Origin: Lutispora saccharofermentans | GTDB lineage: Bacteria > Bacillota > Clostridia > Lutisporales > Lutisporaceae | DNA length: 61,100 bases | Assembly (NCBI RefSeq): GCF_024363565.1 | Contig: NZ_JAJEKE010000024.1 | Span: 1-61,100, forward strand | Reading direction: 5' to 3' | In this document: positions 54,021 through 61,100 of the stretch, one piece after another | How positions within the stretch are numbered: the stretch's first letter is position 1 | How the letters are laid out: the number at the start of each line of letters is the position of its first letter | Made by a program: the position numbers and the translations under genes | The notes under the pieces: model-generated | Told to the model about the DNA's origin: nothing | Databases searched by the model: none | What the model saw: the letters and a program-made list of their open reading frames with translations, nothing else

Positions 54021-55790
54021 TCAGTCAAAGTACCAATATCGTTCTCTTGCAAATTTTGTATTGGTCCACCATTTCTTTATCCACGGTATGACGTAATGAT
54101 CCAATCCGAAGGTCCTTCCGGCTCCGCCCATCAATGTTATGGCAGCAAATACATACCAAAGTATGTCATAACCGGCCATAGCGGATAGTACGAAGTTGGC
54201 AGTCAGTCCTATGGATGCTATTGATGCAAGGAAAGTGAACAGTCCTGCTATCAAAGCCAAACCGATGAGTATTTCCATGATCACTACGGAAGTCTGGAAC
54301 AGCATTGCATTTGGTGCAACCACTGTGTCCATGAACCACTGATATATTGCAGGAGGAGCCGATAATATCGGTGCCGGTCCCGCCGCTGCCTGGGAGGCTG
54401 CTGAATTTCCCGCTACTTGTATGATCTTAATATTTCCGGGCTGCAGCCATCCTTCATTGACCTTATTAATGCCTTCAATAAGCCATAGTATGCCTACATA
54501 TAGTCTCAGCGGGATAAGCCACAAGGATTGAGTCCTTTGTGCCAAGTGTCCGCCGACGAAGGATCTGCGGTCTTCCATATGGAAGAATTCATGTCTCAAA
54601 TAGTTCCAGATAAGTCTCAGCCCGCCTACACCCCAGAGGTAGTGCATATTTACCAGATGCTTCATCATCATGGCGAAGAAACCGGACATCTGAACTCCCA
54701 TAACCTCTGCAACACAATAATGGCTGCCTACGGAAACCATAAAGCCATGAGTATTCAGCTGGAATTTTTCTTTTTCCTTCTTTTCAATGTCTGCAATTAT
54801 ATTCTTGGCTGCACATGCACCTGTCTGAATTGCAGTTTCAACTATCTGAGGTATGGGTCTGCCGTTTATCTCATAGTAGGCATTGTCGCCTACAGCATAT
54901 ACATTCTCTTTGTCAGCCGTCTGCAAATAATCATTTACTTGAACCCTGTTTCTCTTCCCTTCAGTAAAGCCTGTTTCCATGTTGAAAGAGTTGCCCTGTA
55001 CTCCGCAAGTCCAGATCAATGTATCGGTTTCCATCCTGGTGCCGTCTTTAAGCTCGATACCATTTTCATCAGCTTTGACGATGGCGGCGCCTGTGAGAAC
55101 CTTAACACCCTTTTTCTCCATAAACCTCTTGGCTTTCGCCTGAAGATTCGGCTTTAAAATGGGAAGTATGTTGGGCATAGCCTCAACATTGTATAAGGAA
55201 ACTTCGGATTCGGGAATGTCGTGCTGCGCACAGAGAAGCTTTTTCCACTCCATGAGCTCCCCTACGACTTCTACGCCTGTGAATCCTGAGCCCGCAACGA
55301 TTATAGTCAAAAGCTTCTTTCTCTTTGCAGGGTCTTTTTCTTCCCTTGCTCTCCTGAATACATCTTCAATATGCTGTCTGATTTTCAGCGCATCCTTCAA
55401 AGACCAGATGGTAAAAGCGTTCTCTTTTACTCCGGGGACACCGAAGAATGCAGGCTCACTGCCCACGCCCAAAACCAGGTAATCATATTCGTAGCTTGTC
55501 CTTTCAGAAACCACCGATTGTTTTTCATGGTCAACCTTTATTACTTCTTCAGTAACCAGTTCAACCTTTGTGGCTTTAAAAACCTGATACAGGTCTACCA
55601 TAACACTTTCTTTCTGTGTTCTATGTCCTGCAATCTCATGAAGCTCAGTAAGAAGAGTGTGATATGGGTTTCGATCGATCATTGTTATTTTTACGCTGCT
55701 GTCATTCTTAAATCTTTTGTTTAAAACCTTAGCCGCTTCAACTCCGGCATACCCGGCGCCGAGAATAACAATTTTAGTTTTTGCTTCCAT
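54021..55790 (-). CDS. ndh2: Type II NADH dehydrogenase with C-terminal DoxX-like membrane domain (Ndh2)
   Basis: 589 residues. FAD motif VILGAGYAGVEAA (G11, G13, G16), NAD motif VAGSGFTGVEVVGEL and the second FAD motif VYAVGDNAY define an NDH-2. A C-terminal domain of about 150 residues with four hydrophobic helices (GILWLIEGINKVNEGWL onward) is DoxX-like. Listeria Ndh2 of the extracellular electron transfer locus also has a membrane tail. It would oxidise NADH and reduce demethylmenaquinone. A GAGGGG site precedes the ATG. Both sides are flanked by palindromic repeats in the same orientation. Confidence 0.88.
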   Translation of the reverse strand: MEAKTKIVILGAGYAGVEAAKVLNKRFKNDSSVKITMIDRNPYHTLLTELHEIAGHRTQKESVMVDLYQVFKATKVELVTEEVIKVDHEKQSVVSERTSYEYDYLVLGVGSEPAFFGVPGVKENAFTIWSLKDALKIRQHIEDVFRRAREEKDPAKRKKLLTIIVAGSGFTGVEVVGELMEWKKLLCAQHDIPESEVSLYNVEAMPNILPILKPNLQAKAKRFMEKKGVKVLTGAAIVKADENGIELKDGTRMETDTLIWTCGVQGNSFNMETGFTEGKRNRVQVNDYLQTADKENVYAVGDNAYYEINGRPIPQIVETAIQTGACAAKNIIADIEKKEKEKFQLNTHGFMVSVGSHYCVAEVMGVQMSGFFAMMMKHLVNMHYLWGVGGLRLIWNYLRHEFFHMEDRRSFVGGHLAQRTQSLWLIPLRLYVGILWLIEGINKVNEGWLQPGNIKIIQVAGNSAASQAAAGPAPILSAPPAIYQWFMDTVVAPNAMLFQTSVVIMEILIGLALIAGLFTFLASIASIGLTANFVLSAMAGYDILWYVFAAITLMGGAGRTFGLDHYVIPWIKKWWTNTKFARERYWYFD

Positions 55791-55808
55791 TTTACCCCTC
55801 CTAAGGTT

Positions 55809-55945
55809 AATTGATCACTGAACTAATCCGCCCTAAGACCCCCGCCTATAGAGGCGGCAGGTGCCCAAGGGCGGCTAAGTCCAGCATGGACTCGACTAAC
55901 ATTCAGTGGGGGCGGACCCCCTACCGAATGAAGTCTCATTCAATA
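55809..55945 (-). repeat. Structured palindromic repeat, copy E
   Basis: About 137 bp; ends are only weakly inverted (TTAATTGA against TTATTGAA). On the minus strand it holds TTGAATGAGACTTCATTC, the GGGGG/CCCCC hairpin, AATGTTAGTCGAGTCC and the core CCGCCCTTGG/CTTAGGGCGG with a CTCTATAG-type loop. It lies just upstream of the ndh2 start, in the 545-bp gap before apbE. Confidence 0.8.
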
Positions 55946-56098
55946 AGAGATGAGACAATCCAAACCCAAATAATTCTAAAGTTAGTATAATGTCCTGGTG
56001 CAAATGTATGAGATTATAATTTCAAAATATTTTCTGTCCAAATTATATGCAGGAATTTACCATTTTCAGGTTTAAGTCTTTCTCTGTTCTCTTATTAC

Positions 56099-56138
56099 CG
56101 GTTCTGCATGTTTGAGAATTATCTAACAACCAGAACCG
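56099..56138. promoter_or_regulatory. Inverted repeat upstream of apbE
   Basis: CGGTTCTG and CAGAACCG form a perfect 8-bp inverted repeat around a 24-nt spacer that can pair a little further (TGTT/AACA). It lies 200 bp before apbE and could be an operator or leader hairpin. Function unknown. The rest of 55946-56335 shows no gene. Confidence 0.35.
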
Positions 56139-56335
56139 CAATATCACTTGCCTACTCTACTATAGTATATAATTATTTCCGACATATTTCAATGCATATT
56201 TCTTTCAAAACAGAACTTTTTTCTATCCAAAATATATTCATGAGCAAACAAATAATATTCATTTGTCTATTGGCCGATACTATGATAAAATTCTATTGTG
56301 AAAATTTATTTTATCTCATATTTGGAGGTTTGCAT

Positions 56336-57385
56336 ATGAGGCTCAGAAACCATAGATTGGTTAAAATAATATTAATATTTTCTTTGACGGCTTCTCTATT
56401 GATCGGCTGCAGTCCCAAGGAGCAGGCCAAGGCTCCTTTAACAAAGTCCAATTATCTTTTGGGCACTTTGATAGAGATAACACTGTATGACCATCAGGAT
56501 GAAAAAACTATTGATGCAGCTTTCGATCGGATCAGGGAAATCGAAACCAAAATGACAATAAACAGTGAGAATCCAAGCCAGATCACCAAGCTCAACGATG
56601 CCTCAGGCTCCCATGAGGTAGAGCTCAGCGAGGATACTTTTTATGTATTGGAAAAGGGCAAATATTATTCTGAAATTTCCGGAGGAGAATTTGATATCAC
56701 CATAGGTCCTATAGTCAAGCTTTGGAATATAGGCACAGAGTATGCGGCGATTCCCGATCCTCAAATTTTGGCCGACAGCCTTAAGCTTGTAGATTACAAT
56801 AAGCTTACGCTTAATAAGGATAAGCTCACTGCAAAGCTTGAGGCAGAAGCTATGAAGGTCGATCTGGGCGCCATAGCAAAGGGCTATGCCGCCGATGAGG
56901 TTGCATCCATACTCAGAGATCACGGTGTGAAGCATGCCATCATCAATTTGGGCGGAAACATCCTTACCATGGGAAGCAATGTCAGCGGCAATCCGTGGAA
57001 AATAGGAATACAGGACCCATATCATCCTCGCAATGATTATATAGGCATAGTGAATGTGACGGATAAAACCGTTGTAACTTCGGGAATATATGAGAGATAT
57101 TTTGAACAGGACGGAAAGAGGTATCATCATATACTCGAACCAAAAACAGGCTATCCTGCTGACAACGGCTTGGCAGGAGTCTCAATCATTGCTGACAAAT
57201 CCATCGACGGCGACGGGCTATCCACCTCCGTATTCGTGCTTGGCCTGGAAAAGGGCATGAAGCTGATAGAAAGCCTGGATAATGTGGAAGCCTTGTTTAT
57301 CACGACAGATAAAAAGATTTATATGACCAAAGGCTTCAAAGCAGTGTTTACACAGACCAATAACGAATATAAAGTAATGGAATAG
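56336..57385 (+). CDS. apbE: FAD:protein FMN transferase lipoprotein (ApbE/FmnB)
   Basis: 349 residues. A lipoprotein signal ends LLIGC with Cys25. The ApbE domain shows YLLGTLIEIT, the substrate motif KVDLGAIAKGYAAD, NLGGNI, and the C-terminal metal site DGLSTSVFVLGLEKG. It attaches FMN covalently to Thr of extracellular flavoproteins, as FmnB does for PplA in Listeria. The ATG at 56336 is chosen from TTGGAGG upstream and the lipoprotein signal; a longer reading adds 76 unrelated residues. It is divergent from ndh2. Confidence 0.93.
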   Translation: MRLRNHRLVKIILIFSLTASLLIGCSPKEQAKAPLTKSNYLLGTLIEITLYDHQDEKTIDAAFDRIREIETKMTINSENPSQITKLNDASGSHEVELSEDTFYVLEKGKYYSEISGGEFDITIGPIVKLWNIGTEYAAIPDPQILADSLKLVDYNKLTLNKDKLTAKLEAEAMKVDLGAIAKGYAADEVASILRDHGVKHAIINLGGNILTMGSNVSGNPWKIGIQDPYHPRNDYIGIVNVTDKTVVTSGIYERYFEQDGKRYHHILEPKTGYPADNGLAGVSIIADKSIDGDGLSTSVFVLGLEKGMKLIESLDNVEALFITTDKKIYMTKGFKAVFTQTNNEYKVME

Positions 57386-57634
57386 GGAACGGAAACCACG
57401 GAAGGTCACTGATTTTTACACAGATTAGCACGGCAAGGATTTTATATTATAAGGTTCTTCACAATCAATCCACAATTTTCAATAATCCTGCTATAATTGC
57501 CGCTCCGAGTGAAGGCAGAGGTTTTGCTAAAATTAGCATTGAGATATTGGAACGGATATTATTAAAAAGCAAGAATAATACCCTCCGTGAAAATCCGTGG
57601 TTTAATCCGTGCTAATCCGTGTTCCCCGTTCCCC
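57385..57634. repeat. CACGGATT-type inverted-repeat element (copy 2)
   Basis: It spans exactly the gap between the convergent apbE and spoVAE stop codons. The left end GGGAACGGAAACCACGG is inverted at the right as CCGTGTTCCCCGTTCCCC, with several CACGGATT units inside each arm. The AT-rich middle is non-coding. It is related to 14525-14757 and the solo end near 13400. Confidence 0.65.
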
Positions 57635-57635
57635 T

Positions 57636-57989
57636 TCAACCTTTCGGCTTGAATACCAATGATGCTAAAAATCCAAATATTATAGCAGATGATACTCCTG
57701 CACTAGTGAGTTTAAATATGCCTATAAGCACTCCTATAGGACCATGTTGATCAAGCTCCTCCAGGGCTCCCTTCAAAAGAGAATTGCCAAAACTGGAAAT
57801 TGGCACTGTGGCTCCTGCACCGGCGAATTTTACAAGAGGCTCATATAAGCCTAAACCTCCCAGTATTGCTCCTGCTACAACAAGAGCACTCATTGTATGA
57901 GCTGGAGTCAACTTAAACACATCCATCATTATTTGACCGATAACACATATTAATCCGCCTACAATAAACGCCCAGATAATTTTTTCCAA
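57636..57989 (-). CDS. spoVAE: Stage V sporulation protein AE (SpoVAE)
   Basis: 117-residue membrane protein with about four helices. GATVPISSFGNSLLKGA is the SpoVAC/AE family signature. It is part of the inner-membrane channel that moves dipicolinic acid into and out of spores. It follows spoVAD by 12 bp with AGGAGG upstream. The best label is SpoVAEB-type. Confidence 0.93.
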   Translation of the reverse strand: MEKIIWAFIVGGLICVIGQIMMDVFKLTPAHTMSALVVAGAILGGLGLYEPLVKFAGAGATVPISSFGNSLLKGALEELDQHGPIGVLIGIFKLTSAGVSSAIIFGFLASLVFKPKG

Positions 57990-58001
57990 GGTTAAACCTC
58001 C

Positions 58002-59009
58002 TTACATCTCAATAGCTACAGCATGTGCTATACATGGTATGGTTTCTTTCTGCTGATAGGTTAAAGGTGAATGAAGCGCTCCTGTAGCAACTGCCAGCAT
58101 CTTTTTAATCTCTCCGCTTCTCATCCTATTTAAAAGATGCCCATATACAGTTACAGCAGAACTAGCACAGCCACTCCCTCCGGAAAGAACCTCCGGTTGC
58201 TTCTTACTGTCATATATCATCATGCCGCAATCTCCAAAAATCTTTACCGGAATTCTTATTCCATTCTCAAGAAGCTTATCCAGTGCAATCTTATGTCCTA
58301 TAGAGCCCAAATCACCGGTCACTATTATGTCATAATAATCCGGTTCTATGTTCATATCTCTGAAATGAGCTTCTATGGTATCTACTGCAGCAGGCGCCAT
58401 AGCGGCACCCATATTGAAAGGATCTGTTATTCCCAAGTCAACTATCCTCCCGATAGTTGCCGATGTAACCTTTGGCCCAACACCTTGAGATGCCAATAAG
58501 CATGCTCCTGCTCCTGTAACAGTCCACTGAGATGTGGGAGGCTTTTGTGAGCCATATTCAGTAGGATATCTATATTGCTTTTCTGCACAGCAATTGTGGC
58601 TCGAGGCTCCCGTAAGTACATATTTGACCTTTTGCCCATCAATAAAGGATGCAGCTATGGTCAATCCTTCCATGGAACTGGAACAGGCACCATATATACC
58701 TAAATAAGGAATGCCCATGGTTCGGGCAGCAAAGCTGCTTGATATTATTTGATTTATCAAGTCACCACATATCAGCATCCCTACGTCATACTTGCTAACG
58801 CCTGCTTTTTCCAGGGCTTTCATAGCTGCTTGCTCCAGCATCATCCTTTCAGCTTTCTCAAAGCTGTCCTGTCCAAGATATACATCTTCATGTATCACAT
58901 CAATATCCTTAGCTAATGGCCCTTCACCCTCAAAGGGCCCAGCTATGGTTGCAGAAGATATAATAACGGGTTTAGACTCAAAAATAAAGCTTTGATTACC
59001 CTTTATCAT
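58002..59009 (-). CDS. spoVAD: Stage V sporulation protein AD (SpoVAD)
   Basis: 335 residues with a thiolase-like fold. GIYGACSSSMEGL holds the Cys109 equivalent, and GDLGSIG and GSGCASSAV follow. SpoVAD binds dipicolinic acid in the SpoVA channel. The ATG overlaps the spoVAC stop by 4 bp (ATGA). Confidence 0.95.
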   Translation of the reverse strand: MIKGNQSFIFESKPVIISSATIAGPFEGEGPLAKDIDVIHEDVYLGQDSFEKAERMMLEQAAMKALEKAGVSKYDVGMLICGDLINQIISSSFAARTMGIPYLGIYGACSSSMEGLTIAASFIDGQKVKYVLTGASSHNCCAEKQYRYPTEYGSQKPPTSQWTVTGAGACLLASQGVGPKVTSATIGRIVDLGITDPFNMGAAMAPAAVDTIEAHFRDMNIEPDYYDIIVTGDLGSIGHKIALDKLLENGIRIPVKIFGDCGMMIYDSKKQPEVLSGGSGCASSAVTVYGHLLNRMRSGEIKKMLAVATGALHSPLTYQQKETIPCIAHAVAIEM

Positions 59010-59488
59010 CTGAATACCCCCATATAGTTTAATAGCATTTTTATGATGGCGACAGCAAAAGCAGAAAAAGTGCCAAATACGATCACAGGTCCTGCAATTT
59101 TAAACATATTTCCTCCTACACCTAAAACATAGCCTTCACTTCTATGCTCTATGGCTGCTGATGAAATTGTATTGGCAAAACCTGTAATAGGTACTGCAGT
59201 TCCCGCTCCGGCCCATTGAGCGATATTATCGTAGATTCCTAAGCCTGTAAGCAGTATGGATATTATTATTAGTGTTGCTGCCGTAGGATCGCCAGCATTC
59301 TTTTCTGTGAAGCCAAAATAGCGTATATACATAAGCTGAATGATTTGCCCAAAGGCGCATACGCCTCCTCCGATGACAAATGCTTTTATGCAATTCGTTA
59401 AAACAGGCCTTTTTGATTCTCTCTGCTGTGCAAAATCTTTGTACTTTTGCTGCTCCAGATTTAATTTATCATCTTTATTGCTTGACAA
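59006..59488 (-). CDS. spoVAC: Stage V sporulation protein AC (SpoVAC)
   Basis: 160 residues. A cytosolic charged N-terminus (about 1-28) precedes four to five transmembrane helices with GAGTAVPITGFANTISSAA. SpoVAC is the mechanosensitive part of the dipicolinic acid channel. GGGAGG precedes the ATG. First gene of the spoVACDE unit, normally transcribed by SigG in the forespore; I could not identify a clear SigG promoter here. Confidence 0.95.
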   Translation of the reverse strand: MSSNKDDKLNLEQQKYKDFAQQRESKRPVLTNCIKAFVIGGGVCAFGQIIQLMYIRYFGFTEKNAGDPTAATLIIISILLTGLGIYDNIAQWAGAGTAVPITGFANTISSAAIEHRSEGYVLGVGGNMFKIAGPVIVFGTFSAFAVAIIKMLLNYMGVFR

Positions 59489-59562
59489 TCATATTACCTC
59501 CCAATCAATATCCATACTTATTGTTTGCAGCAATTCATAAAAATATTAACAATTTAAAATAT

Positions 59563-60711
59563 CTAATAACCGATATGGATCAGATGGAATTTAGTGAACT
59601 TTTCACTCCAGCCGAAGTCAAAGGGGACATGATATCGATCGCTGGTGTGGGAATTTATCATGGGATATCCTTTTGAATCCTTGGCGGTTATTATTGAAAA
59701 ATGATCTATCTTGCCGTCTTTTTCGTAGCACAGCAAATCTCCAACCTCGATTTTCCCCACAATTCCTATGGGATAGTCTTCAATAGGCTTGGTCAATTCC
59801 TTATAGGTGCCCTTCTTTATCAATCTGCCCTTGCCGCTGTACAGGATATAATTCCAAAAAGCGTTGGCATTTACGAAGGCTGCGCTGCCCTGTGCTTTTC
59901 CATATTTGGGATAGGTAGCAAACCAGGTTCCGTCAAAGGGGATGCCTCCTCCTTCTTCCTTATCTCCTATGCATTGTGATACATAGTTGGTGCAATCTCC
60001 CCCAATGCCGTTATAGTCCTGATATTTAGAATTATATTTAAAATCATTGCCGCTGCCCCAGGCAATACCGCAATATTTATCAGCATATTGAGCGGCTTTT
60101 TCTCTATCATATTTTGAGTTTTGAGATTTTACCTTTGAAGCCGGAGCAGTTAGCTCAGAGCCTGCCCCTACGTACATCCCGCTATAGGAATACAAGGCTT
60201 CCTGGAGAAAATCCGTATACCAGTCCTTGCTCAGCAGCCATTTGTCATCTTTATTGACCAATCCCACGTTATGCCTTACGCCTGTGCCAAAGGTATTCAC
60301 CGTCTGGTTTATGTCGTCCTTGTATATATACTCAAATTTATAAGTCTCTGTAAGAAAAACAGAATACATGCCGTCCTTTTTAGTTATTTTTCCTAAATAT
60401 ACAGATGATTTAATATCAATAAGCTTGATTCCCCTTGCCTCGGACCAATCATGAAGATACTTTATTCTTTTAGCTTCGTGCTCGAAGGACCAAAGTGCAT
60501 ATTTCCTCGATGTATCGTAGCATTCTCTTAAAGCCTTCCAATCACCGCTGATCATCGCTTTACATCTCTCATCGTATACGCTCTGAATAATGCCTGCGAT
60601 TTGCTTTTCATCTAAGTCGGCGGTATCGCACCATGCAGCCTTCAAAGCAACCGATGAGAATATCAATATAAAAAATGCGGTTATTTTCCATTTTTTAAAT
60701 CTCCTGTTCAT
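59563..60711 (-). CDS. Secreted amidase_6 (putative amidase domain) protein
   Basis: 382 residues. A signal peptide (about 1-27) is followed by a helical domain and the C-terminal amidase_6 domain (about 200-382). The likely catalytic Cys240 lies in GIGGDCTNYVSQ and the His in KIDHFSII, with NSHTSDRYHVPFD closing the family pattern. The role is probably in wall or spore-coat remodelling. The ATG at 60711 has AAGGGA upstream; a TTG six codons earlier overlaps that site. Confidence 0.82.
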   Translation of the reverse strand: MNRRFKKWKITAFFILIFSSVALKAAWCDTADLDEKQIAGIIQSVYDERCKAMISGDWKALRECYDTSRKYALWSFEHEAKRIKYLHDWSEARGIKLIDIKSSVYLGKITKKDGMYSVFLTETYKFEYIYKDDINQTVNTFGTGVRHNVGLVNKDDKWLLSKDWYTDFLQEALYSYSGMYVGAGSELTAPASKVKSQNSKYDREKAAQYADKYCGIAWGSGNDFKYNSKYQDYNGIGGDCTNYVSQCIGDKEEGGGIPFDGTWFATYPKYGKAQGSAAFVNANAFWNYILYSGKGRLIKKGTYKELTKPIEDYPIGIVGKIEVGDLLCYEKDGKIDHFSIITAKDSKGYPMINSHTSDRYHVPFDFGWSEKFTKFHLIHIGY

Positions 60712-60776
60712 TTTTATCAATCCCTTCAATGTAAAATTAAATCAGATAAATATAGTCTACTCAAAAAAATAAAAAA

Positions 60777-60796
60777 AATAGGCTTCACAGCCTATT
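60777..60796 (-). terminator. Terminator of the 63-residue hypothetical gene
   Basis: AATAGGCT pairs with AGCCTATT across a GTGA loop, followed by a run of eight T residues on the minus strand. Confidence 0.85.
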
Positions 60797-60800
60797 TTTA

Positions 60801-60992
60801 TCAATGGTGGGTAAACCTTTTTTTTGCAATCAACTCAAAAGCTTTTTTATAAGCTCCTTTGTCGCTTAGGTATAATCTGAATTTACCGGATAGCCTTTTA
60901 TTATAAACCAATCGCTTGCAATTCAATTTATTACAGCCAATAAATCTTTCATTTTTTATTACCTCAGCATCATATCTGATGTCTCCAGACAT
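60801..60992 (-). CDS. Hypothetical small basic protein (63 aa)
   Basis: Lysine- and arginine-rich, with CNKLNC as a possible metal or disulfide pair. No family recognised. GAGGTG precedes the ATG at 60992; a longer reading adds 14 residues without a site. A terminator follows immediately, supporting a real transcription unit. Confidence 0.6.
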   Translation of the reverse strand: MSGDIRYDAEVIKNERFIGCNKLNCKRLVYNKRLSGKFRLYLSDKGAYKKAFELIAKKRFTHH

Positions 60993-61100
60993 ACGCAACA
61001 CCTCTTTCCGATACCATCTTACTCCTGAAATCAATTATGGTGATATTATTTTTAATGCTACCATAGTATAATATTACATGTCAAACCTGAAGATATGATT

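Noticed and set aside
1457..55945. CRISPR array
   Set aside because: The palindromic repeats are dispersed over 54 kb, are larger than CRISPR repeats and have no spacers or cas genes.
59489..59562. SigG promoter for spoVAC
   Set aside because: TGAATT is present, but no -10 at the right spacing matches the consensus well enough.
1..61100. tRNA or rRNA genes, prophage or integrase
   Set aside because: No cloverleaf with a GGTTCGA-type T-loop, no rRNA-like sequence and no integrase or structural phage protein was seen by reading.

Overview
The window looks like chromosome of an endospore-forming, anaerobic, low-to-moderate-GC Firmicute that ferments amino acids and peptides (Clostridia/Tissierellia type). 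The evidence is the spoVAC-D-E operon, a T-box-controlled argS, the cdaA-cdaR pair, ferredoxin-linked 2-oxoacid oxidation feeding Ptb/Buk, and many peptide-handling genes. No phage genes, intact transposase, tRNA, rRNA or CRISPR array was seen. Most genes lie on the minus strand.

Region by region. 1-4,000: glmM, argS and the argS T-box leader. 4,000-9,950: a peptide cassette (OPT transporter, S15/CocE hydrolase, dipeptide epimerase, XRE-cupin regulator). 9,970-18,335: a branched-chain 2-oxoacid fermentation operon (buk, ptb, buk, P-loop ATPase, VOR delta/alpha/beta/gamma) with a sigma-54 promoter and its probable PAS-AAA-Fis activator just upstream. 18,320-22,000: a COG2509 FAD protein, then cdaR and cdaA. 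22,000-28,550: an AT-richer stretch with two small membrane proteins and a second peptide cassette, in which a DUF819 protein replaces the OPT transporter. 28,550-32,150: a NitT/TauT-type ABC operon ending in DUF1847. 32,880-36,300: fumarase, malic enzyme and AroD. 36,400-37,700: a LysM/M14 murein peptidase. 37,990-47,500: two NhaC antiporters, an SDR, an unusual alanine-racemase-like protein and two YtcJ-like amidohydrolases. Sigma-54 promoters lie here in two control regions that are duplicates of each other, the second next to a broken SDR 5' end. 47,590-51,750: cstA, uppP and a lytic transglycosylase. 51,880-57,385: a gene set matching much of the Listeria-type flavin-based extracellular electron transfer locus (dmkB/hepT, eetB, eetA, ndh2 with a DoxX-like tail, lipoprotein ApbE/FmnB). 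57,630-61,000: spoVA genes, an amidase_6 protein and a small unknown.

Taken together: peptides and cell-wall dipeptides are imported, epimerised and hydrolysed. Branched-chain amino acids go through VOR, Ptb and Buk to acyl phosphate and ATP, giving reduced ferredoxin. The Ndh2/EetAB/ApbE set could supply an alternative electron sink. The intergenic regions hold a dispersed family of highly structured palindromic repeats (five copies) whose stems change in a compensatory way, plus two other inverted-repeat element types.
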